Assembly: GCA_963739975.1 (NCBI GenBank)
Contig: CAVUCK010000005.1
Location: 372,001 to 436,000 of the forward strand
Origin: JALZMG01 sp963739975
GTDB taxonomy: Bacteria > Actinomycetota > Acidimicrobiia > Acidimicrobiales > Ilumatobacteraceae
Reading direction: 5' to 3'
DNA length: 64,000 nt
Part shown: piece by piece, positions 57,952 through 64,000 of the stretch
Position numbering within the stretch: position 1 is the first letter of the stretch
Layout: each line of letters starts with the position of its first letter
The notes under the pieces: model-generated
What the model saw: the letters and a program-made list of their open reading frames with translations, nothing else
Told to the model about the DNA's origin: nothing
Database searches by the model: none
Program-made: the position numbers and the translations under genes

Positions 57952-58681
57952 CGGACGGCACGAGGTACGTGTACTGCTCCGTGGGCGGCAGCTCGCGGTT
58001 GCGGTGCTCGATGGCGAAGGCGATGTCGTCGAGCCCCGATCGGAAGCGGTCGACGCAGTGCTCGGCCGCTCGCGAGCCGACGAAGAACTCGTCGGGGTAA
58101 CTGCCGAGCGGGGTCAGCGTGGGCGCGGACAGCATGTGCACCATCGCCATCTGCTCGATCGCCGACCGGTAGCCCGGCATCGCGTACACGAGGCGGGCCT
58201 CGTTCGTCATGTGCTTGGAGGTCGGCGGCGGCATGAACAGTGACCTGGGCGTGTTCGGGACGTACCCGAACTGGTCCCACTGCCCGTTGTTCACCGCTCC
58301 GTGCTCGGCCGACACCGTGTAGACGACGTGCTGCAGCAGGCGGACGAGGTCGGCGACGGACTCCAGCCGGCCTTCGGCGGTCACCGGCGTACCGGCGACA
58401 CGAGCACCGTCGTCGGCGACCAGCTCCCTCGCCCACGCCTGGAGCTCGGCGTCGCAGCGAACGTCGTCGTCGTGGCAGTAGAAGTCGCCGACGAGCTCGG
58501 TGACGTACTCGCCGATGGCGTCGAACAGCGCCAGGGCGTCGTCGCGGAACCAGTACCCGGGGAGCACCTCGGGCTCCAGCACGCCGCGGCGGGCGAGGTC
58601 CGCTCGCGGGTTCCAGTCGTTCTCCTCAATCAGGATTTCGCCGAACCCGTGCATGCCCCCCATGTCGTGGACTCCGTCCAT
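57926..58681 (-). CDS. Chimera: nitrile-hydratase-beta-like N-terminus + truncated lipoxygenase
   Basis: A 251-residue protein. Residues 1-16 (MDGVHDMGGMHGFGEI) match the start of nitrile hydratase beta subunits. From about residue 23 it is the C-terminal third of a lipoxygenase: PGYWFRDDALALFDAI, then YTVSAEHGAVNNGQWDQFGY and VPNTPRSLFMPPPTSK, ending SDVGRSITI. Iron ligands H127, N131 and the C-terminal isoleucine I251 are present. The two N-terminal histidine ligands and about half the catalytic domain are missing, so dioxygenase activity is unlikely. It precedes and overlaps the cyclase gene, suggesting coupled expression. It may be a decaying gene or a domesticated fold. The start was chosen at ATG 58681 because of the NHase-like motif. 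Confidence 0.72.
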   Translation of the reverse strand: MDGVHDMGGMHGFGEILIEENDWNPRADLARRGVLEPEVLPGYWFRDDALALFDAIGEYVTELVGDFYCHDDDVRCDAELQAWARELVADDGARVAGTPVTAEGRLESVADLVRLLQHVVYTVSAEHGAVNNGQWDQFGYVPNTPRSLFMPPPTSKHMTNEARLVYAMPGYRSAIEQMAMVHMLSAPTLTPLGSYPDEFFVGSRAAEHCVDRFRSGLDDIAFAIEHRNRELPPTEQYTYLVPSDVGRSITI

Positions 58682-59263
58682 ACGGTGATTTTGGCAGACC
58701 GAGTGAGCGGCACCTCGAAGGGCACCGATCTGCGATGGCCTACTCATGGAGCGCAGCCGACCCGCCACGGCCGCGGCCCGATCCGACGGTGGGGCATCGC
58801 GGCATGCACTCTGGCCCGCGACTGACGATTCCGACCGGACGCACCCAGGAGCAGACACCGACGTGCGTTGGGTGACATGCTCGACGCCGCGGCGGACCTG
58901 CTCGCGAACGCCCTAACACGGCGCGCTGACGACGGCCACTTGCGCTCAAGCGCGAGCGAAGGACGTCTTCACGAGAGTTGCCCAGATAAGGGAGCGCGGC
59001 GGCCGTTCGAGCGCCGCCTAGCAACGTGGCATCACCAATCAGGTCACGAGTACCACTCGGATGGAGCTCGGATTGCTCGCGTCATCCGTCCTCTTTCCGT
59101 CCTAGGTCCCGATGCGTTCCGTTTGCGTGCCGTCGCCTCGGTGATCAACCGGCAGCTCAGCGGCGCCATCTCGACCCCATCGCCCCAGGCCTTCCGTGCC
59201 TTGGACGGGGGAAGAATCCCTTCGTCCATTCGGTGCATTTCCCCTGCTAGGTGGCCCTTTTTT
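58682..59263. other. Gene-poor stretch at the right island end
   Basis: No protein with recognisable features on either strand. Open frames here either run into the tmRNA gene or have low-complexity arginine-rich products. The stretch contains one CCGTCCTCTTTCCGTCC block shared with the left island end (near 59090). It is likely the non-coding margin of the island. Confidence 0.5.
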
Positions 59264-59286
59264 GTGGAGCTGGGGGGAATCGAACC
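59264..59286. repeat. Right copy of ssrA 3'-end repeat (putative attachment site)
   Basis: The last 22 bases of the tmRNA gene plus one flanking base. They are identical over 23 bases, in direct orientation, to 51861-51883. Together the copies delimit about 7.4 kb. Confidence 0.7.
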
Positions 59287-59656
59287 CCCGTCCATCAGCC
59301 GGACATCGGACCTGCTACGACCATCCCCGACATCGGGACTGACGCTGTCCCACCGGCGGGTCGGTTGGCCGCCTCACCGTTCGGATCGGTGGCCCTCGCG
59401 CGGACTTTCCCGCACGTCAGCCGTCTTTCCGGCCGTCAGTGGTCTTTCCCACCGTCATCGCCTGCTTCTGTTGCCGGGCTGCAGGTGACCGGCCCCGTGT
59501 GGCATCGCTGCTCACGATGACTGTTCGACTACCTGAGATCAGGCAGCGACAGCGAACTGCTCATCGGCAATTCTTGTTGGTGCCCCGTTTAACGAGTCTG
59601 AGCAACTCGGGTCGCATGCCCGACCCCCGTCACTGACGTCGAAACCTGTCAGCCCC
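59265..59656 (-). ncRNA. ssrA: Transfer-messenger RNA (tmRNA)
   Basis: Rescues stalled ribosomes together with SmpB. The 5' end GGGGCTGACAGGTTTCGACG (from 59656) pairs with the 3' end CAGCTCC (59272-59266) to form the acceptor stem; GGGGGTTCGATTCCCCC forms the T-arm. The resume codon GCA is at 59583 and the tag reads APTRIADEQFAVAA followed by TGA (59541-59539), with the usual degradation signal at the end. The discriminator A is at 59265 and CCA is not encoded. No smpB gene is in the window. Length of about 392 is typical. Confidence 0.95.
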
Positions 59657-59718
59657 GTTGGTACGTGCCCGATCGACGATAGCGGGCAGCGGTGCGTCGC
59701 GCTCGGTAGGTTGCCGTC

Positions 59719-59985
59719 ATGGGTGCGACGGTCGCCATCGACGATGACGAGCTGGTCGAGCTGGCGCTGGCGGCCGACCTGGACGCACCTCTGCCCGACG
59801 ACGCCGTGCCCTGGACGGGCGCCGACCCGGCCGAGGGGCTGCTGCCGTCGTGGTACATGCCGCCGAGCGTCAGCGTGCGCGGCCGGCGACGGCGCATCGT
59901 GGTCGGCGTGCTGGTCGCTTCGTTCGTGGCCGTCAACGCCGCAGGGCTGTGCGTGACCTACGGCTTCGCCGAGATCGCGTGGTGA
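59719..59985 (+). CDS. Small single-pass membrane protein
   Basis: An 88-residue protein with an acidic N-terminus (IDDDELVELALAADLD), a short PSWYMPPS motif, a basic RGRRRR stop-transfer-like patch at about 54-59 and one transmembrane helix at about 60-80. The orientation is probably N-terminus inside. I do not recognise a named family. It begins 62 bases after the 5' end of ssrA on the opposite strand. A hairpin follows. Confidence 0.65.
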   Translation: MGATVAIDDDELVELALAADLDAPLPDDAVPWTGADPAEGLLPSWYMPPSVSVRGRRRRIVVGVLVASFVAVNAAGLCVTYGFAEIAW

Positions 59986-60009
59986 CGTGATGGCGCTGCC
60001 GCCATCTGG

Positions 60010-60045
60010 GTGAGCGAACACGTCGGATCCGCACTGTTCGCTCAC
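60010..60045. terminator. Hairpin after small membrane protein gene
   Basis: Perfect 11-bp arms, GTGAGCGAACA (60010-60020) and its complement (60035-60045), with a 14-base loop, 25 bases after the stop at 59985. A likely factor-independent terminator without a T-tract. Confidence 0.65.
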
Positions 60046-60110
60046 GCAGAACTCAGTGTCGACCGCACGGGCGGAGCGGTCGCCGCCAACGGGCGCTAGG
60101 AAGGCCCGGC

Positions 60111-60602
60111 ATGACGACGGGGCGCAGCGGGGACGGGTTCGTCCGGGGGAGCGACGGTCACGTGCGCTGGGGCCTGTTCGGCGCCGCCGGCGTGGTGTTC
60201 GTGGTCGCCGATGCCGACGCCGGGCCGCACGTCCTGTTGCAGCTGCGGTCGGGCTTCTCCCACGAGGGCGGCACCTGGTCGTGCCCGGGGGGCGCGCTCG
60301 ACGCAGGGGAGTCCCCGCTCGACGGTGCGCTGCGCGAGGCCACCGAGGAGGTCGGTGCGCCGCCGGAGCCCCGGCGCCTGCTCGGCGAGCACCTGTTCTC
60401 ACCGGCGCTCGAATGGAGCTATACGACGGTCGTCGTCGAGGTGCCGGAACGGTTCGGGAAGCCGATGAACTTCGAGACCGAAGCCGTCGAGTGGGTCGCC
60501 GTCGACGCCGTGGCGACCCGACCGCTGCACGCCGGGTTCGCCGCGGCGTGGCCGTACGTCCGGCCGATCGTCGACCGAGCCGGTGCACCCGACGGGGACT
60601 GA
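60111..60602 (+). CDS. NUDIX hydrolase
   Basis: A 163-residue pyrophosphohydrolase with a complete Nudix box: GGALDAGESPLDGALREA followed by TEEVG, matching GX5EX7REUXEEXGU. Upstream VLLQLRSGFSHEGGTWSCPGG is the usual beta-strand and loop before the box. The substrate class (nucleotide sugar, dNTP or dinucleotide) cannot be set. ATG 60111 has no strong ribosome site, but no better start is available. It ends before a bipartite palindrome. Confidence 0.88.
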   Translation: MTTGRSGDGFVRGSDGHVRWGLFGAAGVVFVVADADAGPHVLLQLRSGFSHEGGTWSCPGGALDAGESPLDGALREATEEVGAPPEPRRLLGEHLFSPALEWSYTTVVVEVPERFGKPMNFETEAVEWVAVDAVATRPLHAGFAAAWPYVRPIVDRAGAPDGD

Positions 60603-60628
60603 CCCGGCGGACCGTGCGTTCCGGCCGT

Positions 60629-60698
60629 CTGGGCGCGGACGTTCTCGATTTCGAGAACCTCCGCGCCCAGAAGCCGGTTTGAGAACGTCCGCGCCCAG
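60629..60698. terminator. Alternative-pairing palindrome between convergent genes
   Basis: Arms 60629-60648 and 60651-60670 pair over 20 bp with one mismatch around a TT centre (CTCGATTTCGAG). A third segment, 60681-60698, is a perfect complement of the first 18 bases of the left arm, so two exclusive hairpins can form. It lies between the NUDIX gene and the small minus-strand gene. Confidence 0.65.
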
Positions 60699-60717
60699 AT
60701 CGGGGTGGTCGAGACGA

Positions 60718-60915
60718 TCAGTGCTGGCCGAGCGCCCAGACGGCCTCGTTCAGCTCCTCGGCGGACAGCCACGGGAAGGCCTGGCGGAGCGCGGCGAGGT
60801 CGTCGAGCGCCTCGAGCTCGTCGAGCTGGTCGGTGGTCAGCGGGGTGCCGTAGACCTCGCCGACATGGGCCAGCCGGTGCCGACGCTCCTCGGCCAGGGT
60901 CGGGTTCTGCTGCAT
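60718..60915 (-). CDS. Small acidic hypothetical protein
   Basis: A 65-residue product, MQQNPTLAEERRHRLAHVG then LTTDQLDELEALDDLAALRQ and AFPWLSAEELNEAVWALGQH: acidic, helical, no signal or membrane segment. An upstream ATG at 60933 would add six residues, but a LacI-type operator (60916-60929) lies in exactly those codons. ATG 60915 is therefore preferred, with the operator controlling it. Function unknown. Confidence 0.6.
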   Translation of the reverse strand: MQQNPTLAEERRHRLAHVGEVYGTPLTTDQLDELEALDDLAALRQAFPWLSAEELNEAVWALGQH

Positions 60916-60929
60916 CTGAAACGTTACAG
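60916..60929. promoter_or_regulatory. LacI-type operator O2
   Basis: CTGAAACGTTACAG, a 14-bp palindrome with one mismatch, directly upstream of the preferred start of the small minus-strand gene. The centre is 32 bases from O1, about three helical turns. Confidence 0.75.
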
Positions 60930-60947
60930 TCATGCCAGCGACGGTAG

Positions 60948-60961
60948 CTGAAACGTTTCAG
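60948..60961. promoter_or_regulatory. LacI-type operator O1
   Basis: CTGAAACGTTTCAG, a perfect 14-bp palindrome with the central CG typical of LacI/GalR operators, located 30 bases before the regulator start at 60992. Very likely bound by that regulator itself. Confidence 0.82.
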
Positions 60962-60991
60962 TTCGGCAACGTCAACGGCTACCGTTGCCCC

Positions 60992-62011
60992 GTGGCCGTC
61001 GTCACGTTGAAGACCATCGCCGATCACCTCAACGTGTCGGTGACGTCGGTGTCGAACGCCTTCAACCGCCCTGACCAGTTGAGCCCCGTGCTGCGCGAGC
61101 GGATCCTCGCTGCGGCAACCGACCTTGGGTACGCCGGGCCCGACCCCCGAGCCATGGCCCTGCGCGGCAACCGCGTCGGCGCCATCGCCTTGGTGGGCAA
61201 GTCGTTGCCGGCGGCGTTCACCGATCCCGCTTCCCTGCTGATGCTCGGCGGGATCGCCGAGGCCTGCGACGACGCCGGCGTGGCGCTCGTCCTGATCCCG
61301 TTCTCGGACCACGGCGGCGGTCCCGACGACATCCTGCGCGCTGTCGTCGTCGACGGTGTCGTCGCCCATTGCGATGCGCTGGATCCCGCTCGCCGCAGCA
61401 TCATCGCCGATCGCGGCTTGCCGTTGGTCGTGCTCGACGGGCAATCCATCGGCGGCGAACCGTCGGTCGTGATCGACGACGAGGGTGGCGCGCGCGCCGC
61501 CGCCCGCCACCTGATCGAGCTGGGACACGAGCGACTCGCCGTCGTCAGGTTCGCGCCGCTCGCCGCCGGGCTGGCCAACCTGGTCGAGGAGCGGCGGATG
61601 GCCGGCTACCGGGCCGCCGTCGCCGAGGGCGGGCTCGACCCCGACGATGTGGCAGTGGTCGAGGGCGCGGCCTACGACCGAGCGGCAACGGCCGACGCCG
61701 TCGGGGAGCTGCTCGACGCCCCGGATCGTCCGACGGCCGTGCTGGCGATGAGCGACGAGATGGCCGTGGCGACCATCGACGCGGCACGCCAGCGCGGCCT
61801 GCGGGTGCCTGCCGATCTGTCCGTGGTGGGCTTCGACGACACCACGGTTGCCGCCACCAGCGAGCCGCCGTTGACGACCGTCCACCAGCCGCACGCGGCG
61901 AAAGCCGCGGCGGCGGTGCAGATCCTGCTCGCCGGGGCGCGGCCGGAGGATTCGTTGCGCCTGCCGGTCGAGTTGGTCGTGCGGGAATCCAGCGGTCCGC
62001 CGCCGGTCTGA
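60992..62011 (+). CDS. LacI family transcriptional regulator
   Basis: A 339-residue regulator. The N-terminal helix-turn-helix and hinge (LKTIADHLNVSVTSVSNAFN then LSPVLRERILAAATDLGY) are followed by a periplasmic-binding-protein-like effector domain (VGAIALVGKSLPAAF, then LSVVGFDDTTVAATSEPPLT and VHQPHAAKAA). The effector is probably a sugar or nucleoside-like molecule. GTG 60992 starts VAVVTLKTIADHL; an ATG at 60932 in frame would place both operators partly in codons. Two operators upstream indicate autoregulation and control of the divergent small gene. Confidence 0.92.
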   Translation: MAVVTLKTIADHLNVSVTSVSNAFNRPDQLSPVLRERILAAATDLGYAGPDPRAMALRGNRVGAIALVGKSLPAAFTDPASLLMLGGIAEACDDAGVALVLIPFSDHGGGPDDILRAVVVDGVVAHCDALDPARRSIIADRGLPLVVLDGQSIGGEPSVVIDDEGGARAAARHLIELGHERLAVVRFAPLAAGLANLVEERRMAGYRAAVAEGGLDPDDVAVVEGAAYDRAATADAVGELLDAPDRPTAVLAMSDEMAVATIDAARQRGLRVPADLSVVGFDDTTVAATSEPPLTTVHQPHAAKAAAAVQILLAGARPEDSLRLPVELVVRESSGPPPV

Positions 62012-62017
62012 CGGCGG

Positions 62018-62926
62018 TTATCCGCTGCCGGCGACGATCACGGAGATGGCGACCGAGATGGCGATCACCGCCGCCGGCGCGGCGTACGTGGCCCACGTCG
62101 GCATCGGGCGGTGGCGCGGCGACAGCACGACCCACCCGGCGATGGCCCCACCGACCACCCCGCCGATGTGGCCGCCGATCGAGATGCCCGGGATGGTGAA
62201 CGTGATGAACAGGTTGAGCAGGAGCGTCGTGCCGAGACCCGTCGTGAAGGGGTTCAGCCCGCGGTTGAGCATGGCGACGAACGCCGCCCCCATCAGCCCG
62301 AACACCGCACCCGATGCGCCGCCGTGGAGGCTGTCGGGCTGCAGCAGCAGCGCGCCGGCCGATCCAGCGAGCAACGACCCGAAGTAGAGCAGCACGAATC
62401 GGACCCGGCCGATCGCCGGCTCCAACAGCTGCCCGAGCTGGAACAGCAGCAGCATGTTGAAGGCGAGGTGGATGATCCCGAAGTGCAGGAAGCCGGACGT
62501 GACCAGCCGGTACCACTCGCCGTTCTCGAGGAAGAACGTCGCCAGCCCGAGGTCGAGCTGCGGGTTGTCCTCGGTCAGCGCTGCCCGGCCCGTCAGCGTG
62601 TCTGGGTTGGCGATGGCGACGTAGATGAACACCGCCACGTTGATGGCGATCAGCGCGTAGGTGACGAGCGTCGGCTGGCGAGCGTTCCAGTACCGGGCCC
62701 TGGTGCGGACGTCCGGTCGAGCCGCCTTGGCGCACTCGACGCAGTGGCTGCCCACCGACGCCTGGACCAGGCACTCGGTGCACGCCGGGCGTCCGCAGCG
62801 GGTGCAGCGCCGGCCCGCCTCGCGTCCAGGATGGCGGAAGCAGGTGGCGGCACCGGCCGCCTGCGGCCCCGGAGCCTGCGGCGGCTGAGGAGGCTGCGAA
62901 GGTTGAGGAGGCTGCGGGAGCGCCAT
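62018..62926 (-). CDS. Rhomboid family intramembrane serine protease
   Basis: A 302-residue protein. After a proline/glutamine-rich start, residues 25-70 form a B-box-like zinc-binding segment (CFRHPGREAGRRCTRC, then CTECLVQASVGSHCVECAK). About six transmembrane helices follow. The catalytic serine lies in HGGASGAVFG and the histidine in GGHIGGVVGG, with HFGIIHLAFNMLLL supplying the conserved HxxxN. Rhomboids cut membrane proteins within the bilayer; the zinc module is a frequent actinobacterial addition. It converges with the LacI gene (six bases between stops). Confidence 0.9.
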   Translation of the reverse strand: MALPQPPQPSQPPQPPQAPGPQAAGAATCFRHPGREAGRRCTRCGRPACTECLVQASVGSHCVECAKAARPDVRTRARYWNARQPTLVTYALIAINVAVFIYVAIANPDTLTGRAALTEDNPQLDLGLATFFLENGEWYRLVTSGFLHFGIIHLAFNMLLLFQLGQLLEPAIGRVRFVLLYFGSLLAGSAGALLLQPDSLHGGASGAVFGLMGAAFVAMLNRGLNPFTTGLGTTLLLNLFITFTIPGISIGGHIGGVVGGAIAGWVVLSPRHRPMPTWATYAAPAAVIAISVAISVIVAGSG

Positions 62927-63035
62927 GGCTGGGGGACAGGTTAGAGCGCTCGGGTGAAAGGCGGGTGAGGGCTCACCGTTGCCGATCGTTCGCTCGCTCA
63001 CTCGGTCCGTCGCTCGCTCGCGTACTGTCGACCGC

Positions 63036-64000
63036 ATGGCATGGGACTTCAAGACCGACCCGGACTTCCAGGAGAAGCTGGACTGGATGGAGGGCTTCGT
63101 CCGGGACGAGGTCATCCCGCTCGAGACCCTGTCCGACGAGTGGCGGTCTCCCGACGGCCGGCGGGCCTTCCAGCGCATCACCGACCCGCTGAAGGACGAG
63201 GTCAAGCGGCAGGGGCTCTGGGCCGCTCACCTCCCGCCGGACATGGGCGGGCTCGGTTTCGGTCAGGTCAAGCTGGGCTTGATGCACGAGATCCTCGGGC
63301 AGTGCATCTATGCCCCGAGCGTCTTCGGCAACCAGGCGCCCGACTCCGGCAACGCCGAGCTGATCGCCGTCGGTGGCACGCAGGACCAGAAGGACCGCTG
63401 GATGCAGCCGCTGCTCGACGGGAAGCTGCGCTCGTGCTTCTCGATGACCGAGCCGACGGCCGGGGCCGACCCGACGCTCCTATCGACGACGGCGGTGCGT
63501 GACGGCGACGAGTGGGTGATCAACGGGCACAAGTGGTTCTCGTCGAACGCCTCGATCGCCGACTTCCTGATCGTGATGGCCCGCACCGGCGACGCCGAAA
63601 CGCACGCCTACCAGTCGTTCTCGATGTTCATCGTCCCGACCGACACACCGGGCGTGAACATCCTGCGCGACGTGCCGACGATGGGCGAGCCGGACCACCG
63701 CACCGGCGAACCCGGCGGGCACGCCGAGATCCTCTACGAGGACGTGCGCATCCCGTTCGATCAGATCGTCGGTGGCGAGGCGGGGATCGGCCAGGGATTC
63801 GCCCTCGCCCAGAAGCGCCTCGGCCCGGGCCGCATCCACCACGCCATGCGCTGGCTCGGGCAGTCCAAGCGGGCGTTCGACCTGCTGTGCGAGCGGGCGC
63901 TGACCCGCTACACCCATGGGTCGATCCTCGCCGACAAGCAGATGATCCAGGACTGGATCGCCGAGAGCTACGCCGAGCGCCAGGCCGCCCGCCTGCTCAC
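63036..64000 (+). CDS. Acyl-CoA dehydrogenase (truncated by window end)
   Basis: The first 321 codons of an acyl-CoA dehydrogenase: MAWDFKTDPDFQEKLDWMEG, FAD-binding CFSMTEPTAGADPTLL, KWFSSNASIADFLIVMARTG, and the beta-to-helix transition EDVRIPFDQIVGGEAGIGQG, RLGPGRIHHAMRWLG. The longer N-terminal region and GPGRIHH motif resemble the ACAD10/11-like or long-chain subgroup. The catalytic residue region lies beyond the window. ATG 63036 is the start, divergent from the rhomboid gene. Confidence 0.9.
   Translation, partial: MAWDFKTDPDFQEKLDWMEGFVRDEVIPLETLSDEWRSPDGRRAFQRITDPLKDEVKRQGLWAAHLPPDMGGLGFGQVKLGLMHEILGQCIYAPSVFGNQAPDSGNAELIAVGGTQDQKDRWMQPLLDGKLRSCFSMTEPTAGADPTLLSTTAVRDGDEWVINGHKWFSSNASIADFLIVMARTGDAETHAYQSFSMFIVPTDTPGVNILRDVPTMGEPDHRTGEPGGHAEILYEDVRIPFDQIVGGEAGIGQGFALAQKRLGPGRIHHAMRWLGQSKRAFDLLCERALTRYTHGSILADKQMIQDWIAESYAERQAARLL

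Noticed and set aside
59251..59520. Plus-strand frames reading CGAGGNRTPV or VELGGIEPPS
   Set aside because: Well-known false proteins arising from the complement of tmRNA/tRNA 3' ends.

Overview
The window is high-GC, gene-dense DNA typical of an actinobacterium. It carries actinobacterial housekeeping genes (secA, prfB, ftsE-ftsX, a phosphomannomutase/Trm112/ahcY cluster, ssrA), coenzyme F420 biosynthesis (cofE), two LLM-type oxidoreductases of the kind that often use F420, menB, truncated haemoglobin O and several acyl-CoA dehydrogenases. An uncultured or environmental member of the class Acidimicrobiia is my best guess. That is inference from gene content; no ribosomal RNA is present to settle it.

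Layout. 1-7 kb: CPBP protease, a large multi-span membrane protein, phosphomannomutase, Trm112-like protein and an adenosylhomocysteinase broken by a +1 frameshift. 7-11.6 kb: a membrane protein, a diacylglycerol-kinase-like protein, an unusual in-frame fusion of a polynucleotide-kinase-like P-loop domain to an LLM oxidoreductase, then divergently ComF and a proline-rich membrane protein. 11.8-20.2 kb: secA, prfB, a flavin monooxygenase/TetR divergent pair wedged between prfB and ftsE, ftsE-ftsX and a PRC-barrel protein. 20.5-32.4 kb: O-methyltransferase, haemoglobin, an ABC exporter, an acyl-CoA dehydrogenase, an AbiEi/DUF559 protein bracketed by long palindromes, menB, a hydrolase, cofE, a GNAT/acyl-CoA synthetase fusion, a DJ-1/PfpI-type protein and a patatin. 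32.5-51.5 kb: LLM oxidoreductase, two coupled glycosyltransferases, P450, hydrolases, a two-component system, a serine beta-lactamase-like lipoprotein, a molybdopterin oxidoreductase, an ArsR/SRPBCC pair, a BTAD regulator and a PD40 propeller protein.

51.8-59.3 kb looks like a small genomic island. A 23-bp copy of the 3' end of ssrA at 51861 matches the 3' end of the complete tmRNA gene at 59264. Between the two copies lie a 1766-residue pseudokinase/AAA ATPase/GAF/class III cyclase protein and, overlapping its start, a short chimeric protein. The chimera joins a nitrile-hydratase-beta-like N-terminus to the C-terminal third of a lipoxygenase. A truncated arylsulfatase tail lies just outside the left copy. 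No integrase is visible.

59.7-64 kb: small membrane protein, NUDIX hydrolase, a LacI-type regulator with two matching operators, a rhomboid protease and an acyl-CoA dehydrogenase cut by the window end.

The window is rich in intergenic palindromes. They fall into at least two repeated families (three copies and two copies) plus several single terminator-like hairpins, mostly between convergent genes. Long antisense open frames are common because of the base composition and were discarded.
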